The notes beneath the pieces were generated by a model. It was given only the letters and a program-made list of their open reading frames with translations. It was not told where the DNA came from and ran no database searches. From Pseudomonadota bacterium (GTDB taxonomy: Bacteria; Pseudomonadota; Gammaproteobacteria; SZUA-229), in assembly GCA_030836935.1 (NCBI GenBank), contig JAUPMA010000289.1, positions 1-10,161 of the forward strand: a DNA stretch of 10,161 nt, read 5' to 3'. Positions 1-6,686 of this stretch are shown here, one piece after another (position 1 is the first letter of the stretch; the number at the start of each line of letters is the position of its first letter). The position numbers were made by a program, and so were the translations under genes.

Positions 1-221
1 TAATAGAGCGTGATGTTTTTATTGGGTGATGGTGCCGTAACCGGATGGCTGCGTTGCAACAGCATCAGATAGGTGTTATCCGATTTAAGATGCACCCATT
101 CCAGGCCATGGGAACCAATGCGTTTGTTGACAGGAATGAAACGGAATGCCTGCTGGTAAAATTCCAGTTGCCGTTCAATGTTATCGACTTCAATGACTGG
201 AATGACACCTTTCAGATTCAT
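1..221 (-). CDS. VOC-family (glyoxalase/bleomycin-resistance fold) protein, N-terminal part
   Basis: The window edge cuts this gene. The visible 73 residues start MNLKGVIPVIEVDNIERQLE and continue with FYQQAF, then a strand reading GLEWVHLKSDNTYLMLLQR. A first beta strand, an amphipathic helix containing xxFYxxxFxF, and a strand ending in a hydrophobic 'YLMLLQ' is the usual opening of a vicinal-oxygen-chelate beta-alpha-beta-beta-beta module. Members bind metals, act as lyases, dioxygenases or resistance proteins, or only bind ligands; the visible part does not say which. The ATG lies 9 nt after the fabH stop, with no clear Shine-Dalgarno sequence, so it is probably translated from the fabH transcript by coupling. 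Family call is fairly sure; function unknown. Confidence 0.72.
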   Translation of the reverse strand, partial: MNLKGVIPVIEVDNIERQLEFYQQAFRFIPVNKRIGSHGLEWVHLKSDNTYLMLLQRSHPVTAPSPNKNITLY

Positions 222-230
222 GATGAATGA

Positions 231-1196
231 TTACAATTTGAGTAATACCGAGCCCCAGGTAAAGCCGCCGCCAAAGGCTTCCAGCATAACCGTTTCGCCT
301 TTTTTGATACGCCCATCACGCACCGCTGTATCCAGTGCCAGAGGCACGGATGCAGCCGATGTGTTACCGTGCTTGTCAACCGTTACCACCACATGATCCA
401 TATTCATGCTGAGTTTCTTTGCCGTGGCCTGAATAATGCGCAAATTGGCCTGATGCGGCACCAGCCAGTTGATGTCCGATTTTTTCAGGTGATTGGCTTC
501 CAGTGTTTCATCAACAATGCGACCGAGCGTATTCACCGCTACCTTGAATACTTCATTGCCTTTCATGGTGATATAGGCATCCAGGGTACGCAGTTGATCA
601 ACGCCATGCGAAATACCGTAAGGAACATTCAGCAAATGTTCATAACTGCCATCAGCATGCAAATGTGAAGACAGGATACCCGGTTCGTCACTGGCTTCAA
701 CTATTACAGCACCGGCACCATCACCAAACAATACACAGGTAGTGCGGTCCTTCCAGTCAACAATTCGCGACAGCGTTTCCGCACCAATGACCAGCGCACA
801 ACGTGTACTGCCGGCACGAATAAAATTATTGGCTATACCCAGCGCATATACAAATCCGGTACAAACGGCCTGCACATCAAATGCAGTGCAGCCGTGAATG
901 CCCAGCCGCTGCTGCAACAGACATGCTGTGCTGGGAAAAATACGGTCCGGTGTAGTGGTGGCCACGATAATGAGATCAATATCTTCAGCCTTTTTGCCAG
1001 CGGCCTGCAGGGCTCGGCGTGCTGCATGTTCAGCCAGATCAACTGTATATTCACCAGCCGCTGCAATATGACGTTGGGTAATGCCAGTGCGATCACGTAT
1101 CCATTCATCCGTTGTATCAACGACCTTTTCCATATCGGCATTGGTCATGATTCTGGCCGGAAGATAACTGCCTGTACCCGTTATGCGTGCATACAT
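231..1196 (-). CDS. fabH: beta-ketoacyl-ACP synthase III (KAS III)
   Basis: Condenses acetyl-CoA with malonyl-ACP to begin type II fatty acid synthesis in the cytoplasm. The 321-residue protein opens [13 protein letters not shown], as E. coli FabH opens MYTKIIGTGSYLP. The thiolase-fold triad is present: Cys112 (in AVCTGF), His248 (in VPHQAN) and Asn278 (in KHGNTSAAS). The C-terminal glycine-rich FGGGFTWG is intact. Length matches the family (about 317). I chose the ATG at 1196 rather than the in-frame TTG at 1199: the ATG matches the family start, forms a TGATG overlap with the plsX stop, and has AGAAGGA 9 nt upstream. Translation is therefore probably coupled to plsX. A VOC-family gene follows directly, where many relatives have fabD. 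Confidence 0.97.
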   Translation of the reverse strand: MYARITGTGSYLPARIMTNADMEKVVDTTDEWIRDRTGITQRHIAAAGEYTVDLAEHAARRALQAAGKKAEDIDLIIVATTTPDRIFPSTACLLQQRLGIHGCTAFDVQAVCTGFVYALGIANNFIRAGSTRCALVIGAETLSRIVDWKDRTTCVLFGDGAGAVIVEASDEPGILSSHLHADGSYEHLLNVPYGISHGVDQLRTLDAYITMKGNEVFKVAVNTLGRIVDETLEANHLKKSDINWLVPHQANLRIIQATAKKLSMNMDHVVVTVDKHGNTSAASVPLALDTAVRDGRIKKGETVMLEAFGGGFTWGSVLLKL

Positions 1197-2221
1197 CAAA
1201 CCGGTTCCTTCTCTAGCAGAGTTTCAATATGTTTACTGATACGTTGCGGCAGTGCTTTTTCAACTTCCAGCAGCGCAATCTTTATGGCATTGGCAAATGA
1301 AAAAACATCGGCACTGCCATGACTCTTGATAACAATGTGCTGCAAGCCAAGCAAACTGGCACCGTTATATACGCGCGGATCAACGCGCTTTCTGAAAGCC
1401 CTGAGTACCGGCAAGGCAACCAGGCCCGCCAGTCTGGTGATTATATTGCGCTTGAATTCCTGACGCATGAAGTAGGTGATCATTTTGGCCACGCCCTCCG
1501 TGCTTTTAAGTGCGATATTACCGACAAAACCGTCGCACACCACTACATCCGCCGTACCCTTGTAAATATCATCACCTTCAACATAACCGATGTAATTCAG
1601 ATTGCTGTTACGCAACAATTGATCGGCTTCTTTCACTTGCGCGTTGCCTTTGAGTTCTTCGGTGCCGATGTTGAGCAAACCTACGCGCGGTTTTTCCATA
1701 TTATCAACAGCTGAAGCGGCTACAGAACCCATTACAGCAAATTGCAGCAAATGTCCGGCACTGCAATCGACATTGGCACCAAGATCCAGCATGTGGGTAT
1801 GACCCGTAATGGATGGCAGCGTGGTCATAATGGCCGGACGATCAATACCGGGAAGTGTTTTTAGTACAAATTTGGCCGTTGCCATCAAGGCACCGGTATT
1901 ACCGGCGCTGACTATTGCATCGGCCTTGCCTTCATGAACCAGATTAATGGCAACGCGCATGGAGGAATCTTTTTTCTTGCGTAATGCCAGGGCAGGCGCC
2001 TCGTCCATTTCTACGACTTCAGATGCATGCCGGATTTGCAAATGTGCGTTTGGCTGCAAGCCGATTTTTTTTAGATTTGACAACAACGCATCTTCCTGAC
2101 CAACCAGAATCAGACATACATCAGGAAACTGTTTCAATATGCGCGCAGCGGCTGGCACGATGACACCAGGGCCATGATCGCCGCCCATGGCATCAAGTGC
2201 AATAACTGGAAATCTGCTCAT
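1196..2221 (-). CDS. plsX: phosphate acyltransferase PlsX (acyl-ACP:phosphate acyltransferase)
   Basis: Converts acyl-ACP plus phosphate to acyl-phosphate, the acyl donor for PlsY in phospholipid synthesis; a peripheral membrane enzyme. The 341 residues start [14 protein letters not shown] (the nucleotide-like glycine-rich N-terminus) and carry [50 protein letters not shown] and IKSHGSAD, all close to E. coli PlsX (356 aa), which has a somewhat longer C-terminal tail. The start ATG gives the family N-terminus, but the upstream region has no good Shine-Dalgarno sequence. It lies 68 nt after rpmF, separated by a terminator-like hairpin, and shares one base with the fabH start. Expression is likely to be set partly by read-through from rpmF. 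Confidence 0.97.
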   Translation of the reverse strand: MSRFPVIALDAMGGDHGPGVIVPAAARILKQFPDVCLILVGQEDALLSNLKKIGLQPNAHLQIRHASEVVEMDEAPALALRKKKDSSMRVAINLVHEGKADAIVSAGNTGALMATAKFVLKTLPGIDRPAIMTTLPSITGHTHMLDLGANVDCSAGHLLQFAVMGSVAASAVDNMEKPRVGLLNIGTEELKGNAQVKEADQLLRNSNLNYIGYVEGDDIYKGTADVVVCDGFVGNIALKSTEGVAKMITYFMRQEFKRNIITRLAGLVALPVLRAFRKRVDPRVYNGASLLGLQHIVIKSHGSADVFSFANAIKIALLEVEKALPQRISKHIETLLEKEPV

Positions 2222-2238
2222 GTAATTTTTTTCAGCAA

Positions 2239-2276
2239 TGAAAAACGGGCGAGTGAAACCACCCGCCCGTTTTTCA
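2239..2276 (-). terminator. Hairpin with flanking A/T tracts between rpmF and plsX (attenuator or partial terminator)
   Basis: A 13-bp perfect inverted repeat pairs 2239-2251 with 2264-2276. The loop can close further with GTG/CAC around a tetraloop after one mismatch. The GC core CGGGCG is followed on the minus-strand transcript by TTTTT, as in an intrinsic terminator; the A tract on the other arm makes it formally bidirectional. It lies directly after rpmF and before plsX, so it probably ends most rpmF messages while letting some polymerase continue to plsX-fabH. That it is partial is inferred from the conserved gene order and the absence of a convincing promoter downstream of it. Confidence 0.8.
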
Positions 2277-2289
2277 ATACCTGCATGAA

Positions 2290-2475
2290 TTATTCGCTGT
2301 CAGACTTGCTGGCAATAACTTTGCGGCCACGATAAAAACCATCCGGGGTAACGTGGTGGCGCAAATGCATTTCACCACTGGTTTTATCAACCGACACAGT
2401 AGCGGCGGTCAGCGCGTCGTGGGCACGACGCATATCGCGTCTGGAACGGGTTTTACGATTCTGTTGTACTGCCAT
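2290..2475 (-). CDS. rpmF: 50S ribosomal protein L32 (bL32)
   Basis: Small basic protein of the large ribosomal subunit. The 61 residues start [20 protein letters not shown] and continue [14 protein letters not shown] and [10 protein letters not shown], nearly the same as E. coli L32 (57 aa), with four extra residues at the C-terminus (ending KSDSE). The ATG at 2475 is chosen over longer in-frame starts: it gives the family N-terminus and has GGAGA about 6 nt upstream. This L32 lacks the CxxC zinc-ribbon pairs found in some bacterial L32 proteins, so it is the zinc-independent type. It is 52 nt downstream of yceD and upstream of plsX, as in E. coli. Confidence 0.97.
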   Translation of the reverse strand: MAVQQNRKTRSRRDMRRAHDALTAATVSVDKTSGEMHLRHHVTPDGFYRGRKVIASKSDSE

Positions 2476-2503
2476 GATAGTCTCCGATAAATCAATCACA
2501 CAT

Positions 2504-2527
2504 GAAAATTTGTTGAGTCAAATTTTC
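2504..2527 (-). repeat. AT-rich perfect inverted repeat between yceD and rpmF
   Basis: GAAAATTTG (2504-2512) is the exact inverse of CAAATTTTC (2519-2527), around a 6-nt loop, beginning one base after the yceD stop codon. The stem is too AT-rich for a strong terminator and lacks a T tract. It could be a weak transcript-stabilising or processing hairpin, or a protein-binding palindrome. No function can be assigned. Confidence 0.5.
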
Positions 2528-3055
2528 CTATTCTTTATGCAAGTCCTTCAGCACGGCGAAGGGATTTGTTTTTACCTTCTGCTCTGCCGCCATAACGGCT
2601 TCCTGTTTCTGCCGTTGCGCCTGTTGCTGCAAAAAATCCGAACAATCCTGTTCATGTACCAGCACCAGTGGCAAGGCCAGCAGCAATTCATCTTCGATGA
2701 CTGCTGCCAGATTCATTTCGTCTGCTTCGAGTAACAACGGTTCAAGTCCGGCCGGTAATGCATCCGCATCGGCATCATCGCGGATCAATGCCAGGTTCAT
2801 CCGTGTTTGCAGCGTGTATTGCATGGGTTGCAGGCAACGCTGGCAAACAACATTCAGATTCGCTGATAACTCGCCACCCAGTGTGCGTAATTTTCCCTGC
2901 CGGCCAAATTGCACATCCACCGCAACACTGCCTGAATCATCCAGCAGCATCGCAGCCAGCCGCTGCATGCGGCTCACCGGACAGACACCTTTTATACCGG
3001 TGCCATGATCGGCTTTTTGTACAAAATCCAGAAATTCGGGTATGAGCGGCTGCAT
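2528..3055 (-). CDS. yceD: YceD family protein (DUF177), large-ribosomal-subunit RNA accumulation factor
   Basis: Cytoplasmic protein of the DUF177 family, whose members have been linked to accumulation of 23S rRNA and large-subunit assembly; the biochemical activity is unclear. With the ATG at 3055 it has 175 residues, close to E. coli YceD (173), and aligns with it from the first residue (MQPLIPEFLDF vs MQKVKLPLTLD). Visible family marks are the CQRC pair (Cys71, Cys74), the acidic EDELLLALPLVLVH segment (121-134) and the C-terminal NPFAVLKDL (164-172). An in-frame ATG at 3136 would add 27 residues with no family counterpart. The start at 3055 has no Shine-Dalgarno sequence and lies a few bases after a possible promoter, so the exact start is open. 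rpmF follows, the usual arrangement. Confidence 0.9.
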   Translation of the reverse strand: MQPLIPEFLDFVQKADHGTGIKGVCPVSRMQRLAAMLLDDSGSVAVDVQFGRQGKLRTLGGELSANLNVVCQRCLQPMQYTLQTRMNLALIRDDADADALPAGLEPLLLEADEMNLAAVIEDELLLALPLVLVHEQDCSDFLQQQAQRQKQEAVMAAEQKVKTNPFAVLKDLHKE

Positions 3056-3065
3056 GAGCGGCGCA

Positions 3066-3094
3066 ATGGTATAGGTTTCGCTACCGGTTGTCAA
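3066..3094 (-). promoter_or_regulatory. Possible sigma70 promoter for yceD-rpmF
   Basis: On the minus strand a perfect -35 box TTGACA (3094-3089) is followed after 17 bp by TACCAT (3071-3066); TATACC overlaps it with a 15-bp spacer. Transcription would start near 3059, only a few bases before the ATG at 3055, giving an almost leaderless message. The -35 match is strong, the -10 is mediocre. This is a prediction from consensus only. Confidence 0.35.
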
Positions 3095-3153
3095 AAGAAA
3101 AGCCTTATATTTCAACTGTTTCCGGCGCCCGTCCATGACTCATGTTTTTCCGC

Positions 3154-3181
3154 TTGAACCTGGCGGCGCGACAGGTAAGAT
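3154..3181 (+). promoter_or_regulatory. Possible sigma70 promoter for maf
   Basis: TTGAAC (3154-3159) and TAAGAT (3176-3181) are separated by 16 bp and lie 31 bp before the maf ATG, in the space between divergent maf and yceD. Each box has four or five consensus matches. The position is right for maf, but the evidence is consensus matching alone. Confidence 0.35.
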
Positions 3182-3211
3182 GAGCGCCCCGGCACACGCA
3201 TCTGATTGATT

Positions 3212-3787
3212 ATGAAACTGGTATTGGCTTCAACCTCACCCTTTCGACGGCAACTGCTCGACCGCCTGCAAATGGCTTACGAAACCGACTCGCCCGACGT
3301 GGACGAAACTCCCCTGCCCGGAGAGAACGTCGACCAGATGGTAACGCGACTGGCCATCGCCAAGGCCCGGGCCGTAGCGTCACGTCACCCGGATGCGCTG
3401 ATTATCGGCTCCGACCAGAGCGCCGAGCTGGATGGCGAGAAGCTCTCCAAACCCGGCGGCTACGACAACGCATTCAGGCAACTCAGGCGTGCTTCCGGCA
3501 AACGCATCGTATTTCATACCGGCCTGTGCCTCCTCAACAGCGTCACCGGCCACACACAAACAACCTGTGTGCCTTATACAGTTGTCTTCCGCCGCCTGAA
3601 CGATGCACAAATTGATGCTTACCTGAAACGGGAACAGCCCTGGAATTGCGCCGGCAGCTTCAGATCGGAAGCACTGGGCATTGCCCTGTTCGAACGTTTT
3701 GAAGGCGATGATCCCAGCACACTGATCGGCTTGCCGCTGATAAAACTGGTCACCATGCTGGAAAACGCTGGGATGCCGGTTCTCTAG
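3212..3787 (+). CDS. yceF: Maf-family nucleotide pyrophosphatase, YceF type (7-methyl-GTP pyrophosphatase)
   Basis: Maf proteins hydrolyse non-canonical nucleoside triphosphates to the monophosphate plus pyrophosphate; the YceF branch prefers 7-methyl-GTP. The 191 residues contain the N-terminal LASTSPFRR (5-13), the DVDETP motif (29-34), GSDQ with the likely catalytic Asp68, the KP pair at 80-81, and CAGSFRSEALG (147-157). These agree with E. coli YceF throughout and the length matches (194). I chose the ATG at 3212; an in-frame TTG at 3206 would add two residues. No clear Shine-Dalgarno sequence precedes it. It is the only plus-strand gene here, divergent from yceD as in E. coli, and is followed by a 294-nt gap. 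Its codons look richer in G/C at third positions than those of thiL or the protease. Confidence 0.94.
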   Translation: MKLVLASTSPFRRQLLDRLQMAYETDSPDVDETPLPGENVDQMVTRLAIAKARAVASRHPDALIIGSDQSAELDGEKLSKPGGYDNAFRQLRRASGKRIVFHTGLCLLNSVTGHTQTTCVPYTVVFRRLNDAQIDAYLKREQPWNCAGSFRSEALGIALFERFEGDDPSTLIGLPLIKLVTMLENAGMPVL

Positions 3788-3822
3788 CCTGAATATTTCA
3801 CCAAAAAAGAAAAGACTTCGCC

Positions 3823-3881
3823 GCTCCTGCGCATCTCGGCAACGGCTCCTGCGTTGCTCTACCTTCCGCCATCCATGGCGG
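3823..3881. repeat. Direct repeat plus CCATGG-centred palindrome downstream of maf
   Basis: GCTCCTGCG occurs at 3823-3831 and again at 3845-3853, 22 bp apart. It is followed by a hairpin CCGCCAT-CC-ATGGCGG (3866-3881), 7 perfect pairs. The segment is G/C-rich compared with the sequence after 3900 and looks like an intergenic repeat element rather than coding sequence. Whether it recurs in the genome cannot be seen from one window. Confidence 0.4.
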
Positions 3882-3982
3882 TCGCTGCGCACGCGGCATT
3901 CGCACCTCCCTGTGCATCAAGCGCAAATGGGATAAAAGTTATCGGCATTCATCAAGATGCAATGTGTTCCATGAAGAAAAGC

Positions 3983-4000
3983 GTCGGCCTGAAGGCAGAC
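3983..4000. repeat. Imperfect palindrome (REP-like) in the maf / protease gap
   Basis: GTCGGCCT (3983-3990) pairs with AGGCAGAC (3993-4000) with one mismatch around a 2-nt loop. It resembles, in shape and spacing, the perfect palindrome 26 bp further on. Both look like short repetitive extragenic palindromes of the kind scattered through gammaproteobacterial intergenic regions. This is a resemblance only. Confidence 0.4.
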
Positions 4001-4022
4001 CCACATGGAAACGCCTGCTTTT

Positions 4023-4050
4023 GTAGGTTCGCCTTTAGGCGAACGCTTTT
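4023..4050 (+). terminator. Palindrome with short T tract, possible maf terminator or REP-like element
   Basis: TGTAG is followed by a 7-bp perfect stem GTTCGCC (4027-4033) / GGCGAAC (4038-4044) with a TTTA loop, then GCTTTT on the plus strand. For maf transcripts this is a plausible weak intrinsic terminator, about 240 nt after the stop codon. For the convergent protease transcript the same hairpin has no U tract. The TGTAGG opening and palindrome also fit a dispersed extragenic repeat, similar to the one at 8409-8438. Confidence 0.45.
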
Positions 4051-4081
4051 ATCGCCCATCATTTTTAACAAAATAGTCAGG

Positions 4082-4741
4082 CTAGTCTGAACTGACTGCA
4101 GAAATTTTTTGCTCAATCGTCATTTTGCCTGCTTCCTTGGTAACCCTGAGCCGTTCCAGAAATGTCATGCCCAGCAATATTTCTTCAGGAAACTGTCCAT
4201 CAATCACTACAGCTTCTACATTTTTCTGTTCCAGCTGACCCAGTTTTACCGAACGCAACTTTATACGCCAGGCACGCGCAACACCCGATGCTGTTGATAC
4301 TTGCGCCGGTTCACCGTCGATGCGGTACTGAATACCGAGTTTTTTTGCATCAACCGCACTCATGGCAACTGTCGTGGCACCGGTATCCACCAAAAATCGT
4401 GCTGATCGTCCATTAATGCTGCCATGCGTAAAAAACATTCCGCGTGTATCCGCCATGATTTGTTCGCGCAGTTGCAGTGGTTTTTGGTAACTCATGCTGA
4501 TGGCACTGCCAGCGGTATAGTTTTTTTGCTCGCCATTTATTTCCAGCACCGTGGTATTGCTGTCCGCCGAAATCAGTTTTATACCGGAATAGATTTGCCC
4601 GACAGCCAGAACTTTTGATTCGCCATCAATCAGCAGCATGGCTTTTCCCGGAAACAGCGCCTGCACTTCAATTGTTTCCGCTGCACCAGCTGAAAATGAC
4701 GTGAGTACAGAAAATAATAATGCAAGGAAAATCCTGTTCAT
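4082..4741 (-). CDS. Exported retropepsin-like aspartic protease (clan AA, TIGR02281-like)
   Basis: Predicted periplasmic aspartic protease, 219 residues. Residues 1-21 form a signal peptide (MNRIFLALLF..., hydrophobic core, cleavage likely after SAGA/A). Residues about 23-85 form a separate beta-rich domain with VLAVGQIYSGIKLISADSNT, which recalls the periplasmic homology region of type II secretion GspC proteins. Residues about 100-212 are the retropepsin-type unit: FLVDTGATT with catalytic Asp119, a STASG segment (149-153), and a second half with ILLGMTFLERL (188-198). A single DTG suggests an active homodimer. Its start overlaps the pgpA stop by 4 nt (ATGA), so translation is coupled. Substrate unknown. 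Family call good; the GspC-like comparison is from memory. Confidence 0.85.
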   Translation of the reverse strand: MNRIFLALLFSVLTSFSAGAAETIEVQALFPGKAMLLIDGESKVLAVGQIYSGIKLISADSNTTVLEINGEQKNYTAGSAISMSYQKPLQLREQIMADTRGMFFTHGSINGRSARFLVDTGATTVAMSAVDAKKLGIQYRIDGEPAQVSTASGVARAWRIKLRSVKLGQLEQKNVEAVVIDGQFPEEILLGMTFLERLRVTKEAGKMTIEQKISAVSSD

Positions 4742-5223
4742 GACAGAAGTCCGTTGATCAGATGCAACACCAGACAGGCCATTACACCTGCCAGCAAGTC
4801 ATCCAGCATGATTCCAAGTCCACCATGCACATGTTTATCCAGCCATGAAATTGGCCATGGCTTTAAAATATCAAAAATACGGAATGCCACAAAACCCGCC
4901 ATCATCCACCAGATTCCGGATGGCACGGCAATCATGGTCAGCAGATAACCGGAAATTTCATCGAACACAATGCCCGGATGATCATGCACGCGCAGCTGCT
5001 TGCTGGTGTAATCACAAATAGCTATCCCAGCCAGCGACACAAACAGGACAACCGACACATACAACCCGGTACTGAAATTGCTGATTGCATAATAAACAGG
5101 AATCGCTGCCAGGGTACCAAAAGTGCCGGGCGCTTTTGGCATCAGGCCCGTACCAAACCCAAGCGCCAGAAAATGCACGGGATTTTTCAGACAGGCTGGT
5201 GGAATTTTTACTGTTGATTTCAT
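4738..5223 (-). CDS. pgpA: phosphatidylglycerophosphatase A
   Basis: Inner-membrane enzyme that dephosphorylates phosphatidylglycerol phosphate to phosphatidylglycerol. The 161 residues contain GFGTGLMPKAPGTFGTL (22-38), Asp71 in ICDYTSK, FDEISGY (87-93) with the family's acidic pair, FDILKPWPI (117-125) and the MLDDLLAGV motif (139-147), which are the expected conserved sites. Hydrophobic segments at about 36-48, 53-70, 92-114 and 138-157 agree with an integral membrane protein. E. coli PgpA is 172 aa. The ATG overlaps the thiL stop and its own stop overlaps the protease start (ATGA both times), so thiL, pgpA and the protease are probably translated from one message. Confidence 0.95.
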   Translation of the reverse strand: MKSTVKIPPACLKNPVHFLALGFGTGLMPKAPGTFGTLAAIPVYYAISNFSTGLYVSVVLFVSLAGIAICDYTSKQLRVHDHPGIVFDEISGYLLTMIAVPSGIWWMMAGFVAFRIFDILKPWPISWLDKHVHGGLGIMLDDLLAGVMACLVLHLINGLLS

Positions 5224-6203
5224 TTTATGTTTGAAAAATGGTTATAACCGGTATTTTCAAAAACAACTTCCATGCCTGCCGCATCAAAACAATGTATTCC
5301 ATGGCCCGATATGATTTCACCAATACAGCTCATTTGCATACAACATTTATCTGCCATGACTTTTATTGATAATTCATTTTCTGACGGTAAGGTGAAACAC
5401 AATTCATAGTCATCACCACCTGCGACGATGACGGACCAGTCAACATCATTGCCATAGAAATTCCGTAATTCATCTGACAACGGCAATTTACTTAAATAGA
5501 TATTTGCTGCACAGCCACTGGCGTTGGCAATGTGTCCCAGATCAGCCACCAGACCATCCGAAATATCAATGCCGCACTGACTGATGGCTGACAGCTCCCG
5601 TCCCAATGCCACACGTGGCACTGGCCGGTTAAGTCTTGAAACGCAATGTACCAAAGAATTTTTCGTTACGAGCTGGCCAAGAACTTTTTTCAATCCCAAT
5701 GCCGCATCACCCAGTGTACCGCTGACATAAATTTTATCGCCGGGTTTTGCCGTATCGCGCCGTAACACCTGACTGGATGTTACAAATCCGGTTAATTGCA
5801 CCGTAATACTCAACGGCCCGGAGGTGGTGTCGCCACCAATTAATTGCACGCCATATTCATCTGCCAACACAGAAAATCCGCGCATGAACTCCTGCAACCA
5901 GCTTTCATCCGCTGCCGGCAATGTAATGGCCAGAATGGCCCAGGCCGGTTCTGCGCCCATGGCGGCAAGATCACTCAGATTCACAGCGAGTGATTTATAA
6001 CCGATATCAAAAGCGGATGTGTTGACAGGAAAATGCACACCGGCAACCAGTGTGTCAGCCGTCATCGCCAGTTGTTTGCCGGCTGGTGGCTGCAACAAGG
6101 CACAATCATCACCTATCCCCAGCAACACATCCGTGCGTTTGCAGGCAAACGATTTGAAATAATGATTGATAAGATCAAATTCGGACACGGCGCGTACAGG
6201 CAT
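5220..6203 (-). CDS. thiL: thiamine-monophosphate kinase
   Basis: Phosphorylates thiamine monophosphate with ATP to thiamine diphosphate, the active cofactor. With the ATG at 6203 the protein has 327 residues (E. coli 325). Motifs in order: SEFDLINHYF (7-16), GIGDDCALL (29-37, metal and nucleotide binding), TADTLVAGVHF (48-58), NLSDLAAMGAEP (75-86), GGDTT (123-127), GIDISDGL (211-218) and GGDDYELCF (262-270). A GTG at 6230 would add nine residues and a GTG at 6188 would trim five; neither start has a clear Shine-Dalgarno sequence, so ATG 6203 is a best guess. It lies 40 nt after nusB and overlaps pgpA by 4 nt. The nusB-thiL-pgpA order is standard in gammaproteobacteria. Confidence 0.96.
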   Translation of the reverse strand: MPVRAVSEFDLINHYFKSFACKRTDVLLGIGDDCALLQPPAGKQLAMTADTLVAGVHFPVNTSAFDIGYKSLAVNLSDLAAMGAEPAWAILAITLPAADESWLQEFMRGFSVLADEYGVQLIGGDTTSGPLSITVQLTGFVTSSQVLRRDTAKPGDKIYVSGTLGDAALGLKKVLGQLVTKNSLVHCVSRLNRPVPRVALGRELSAISQCGIDISDGLVADLGHIANASGCAANIYLSKLPLSDELRNFYGNDVDWSVIVAGGDDYELCFTLPSENELSIKVMADKCCMQMSCIGEIISGHGIHCFDAAGMEVVFENTGYNHFSNIK

Positions 6204-6243
6204 GATTGAATGATCGGGAGTGTACTCCACGAACTGTTACACG

Positions 6244-6684
6244 TTAACCGCGATTGATTTCAACAGAACGGCATTCGCGCGCCAGCTTGTCCAGCACGCC
6301 GTTGACAAACTTGTGGCTTTGTTCGGCACCAAAAGCGCGCGCAAGATGGATGGCTTCCTTGATGACCACCTGATACGGCACATCAGGACGGTTACGCAAT
6401 TCCCAGGTGGACAGGCGCAAAATCGCCTGCTCGACATGATCGAGCATCTCATCCTTGCGGCTCAGGTGTGGCAACAGCATGGCATCGATTTCATCAAGCT
6501 GTGCCGGCACGCCATGCAGCAGTTCATGAAAATAATCCACGTCCACTTTAGCCATGTTCTGCTCGTCATGAAACTGCACTTCGATATCATTCAAATCATT
6601 GCCGCTGATGGTCCACTGATACAGCGCCTGCATGGCTTTTTCGCGGGCACTGCTGCGGCGTTTGGCAAGGCTGGCATCCGCCAT
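6244..6684 (-). CDS. nusB: transcription antitermination factor NusB
   Basis: RNA-binding all-helical protein that, with NusE (S10), binds boxA of rRNA leader transcripts and supports processive transcription. The 146 residues begin with a basic segment SLAKRRSSAREKAMQALYQW, where the arginine-rich first helix contacts boxA RNA. They continue with the family marks LPHLSRKDEMLDHVEQAILRLSTWEL and VVIKEAIHLARAFGAEQSHKFVNGVLDKLA. Length is close to E. coli NusB (139). The ATG is 2 nt after the ribH stop and AGGA sits about 10 nt upstream, inside ribH. The ribH-nusB pairing is widely conserved. Confidence 0.97.
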   Translation of the reverse strand: MADASLAKRRSSAREKAMQALYQWTISGNDLNDIEVQFHDEQNMAKVDVDYFHELLHGVPAQLDEIDAMLLPHLSRKDEMLDHVEQAILRLSTWELRNRPDVPYQVVIKEAIHLARAFGAEQSHKFVNGVLDKLARECRSVEINRG

Positions 6685-6686
6685 GA

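Noticed and set aside
3380..3892. 170-codon minus-strand frame opposite maf
   Set aside because: It is the reverse-strand shadow of a clearly real maf gene and resembles no family I know.
3854..4090. Small plus-strand open frame of 78 codons after maf
   Set aside because: It runs through the palindromes and direct repeat, has no ribosome site and no recognisable protein features.
6204..6230. GTG start of thiL at 6230
   Set aside because: Adds nine residues absent from E. coli ThiL; the ATG at 6203 gives the usual length, although neither start has a clear ribosome site.
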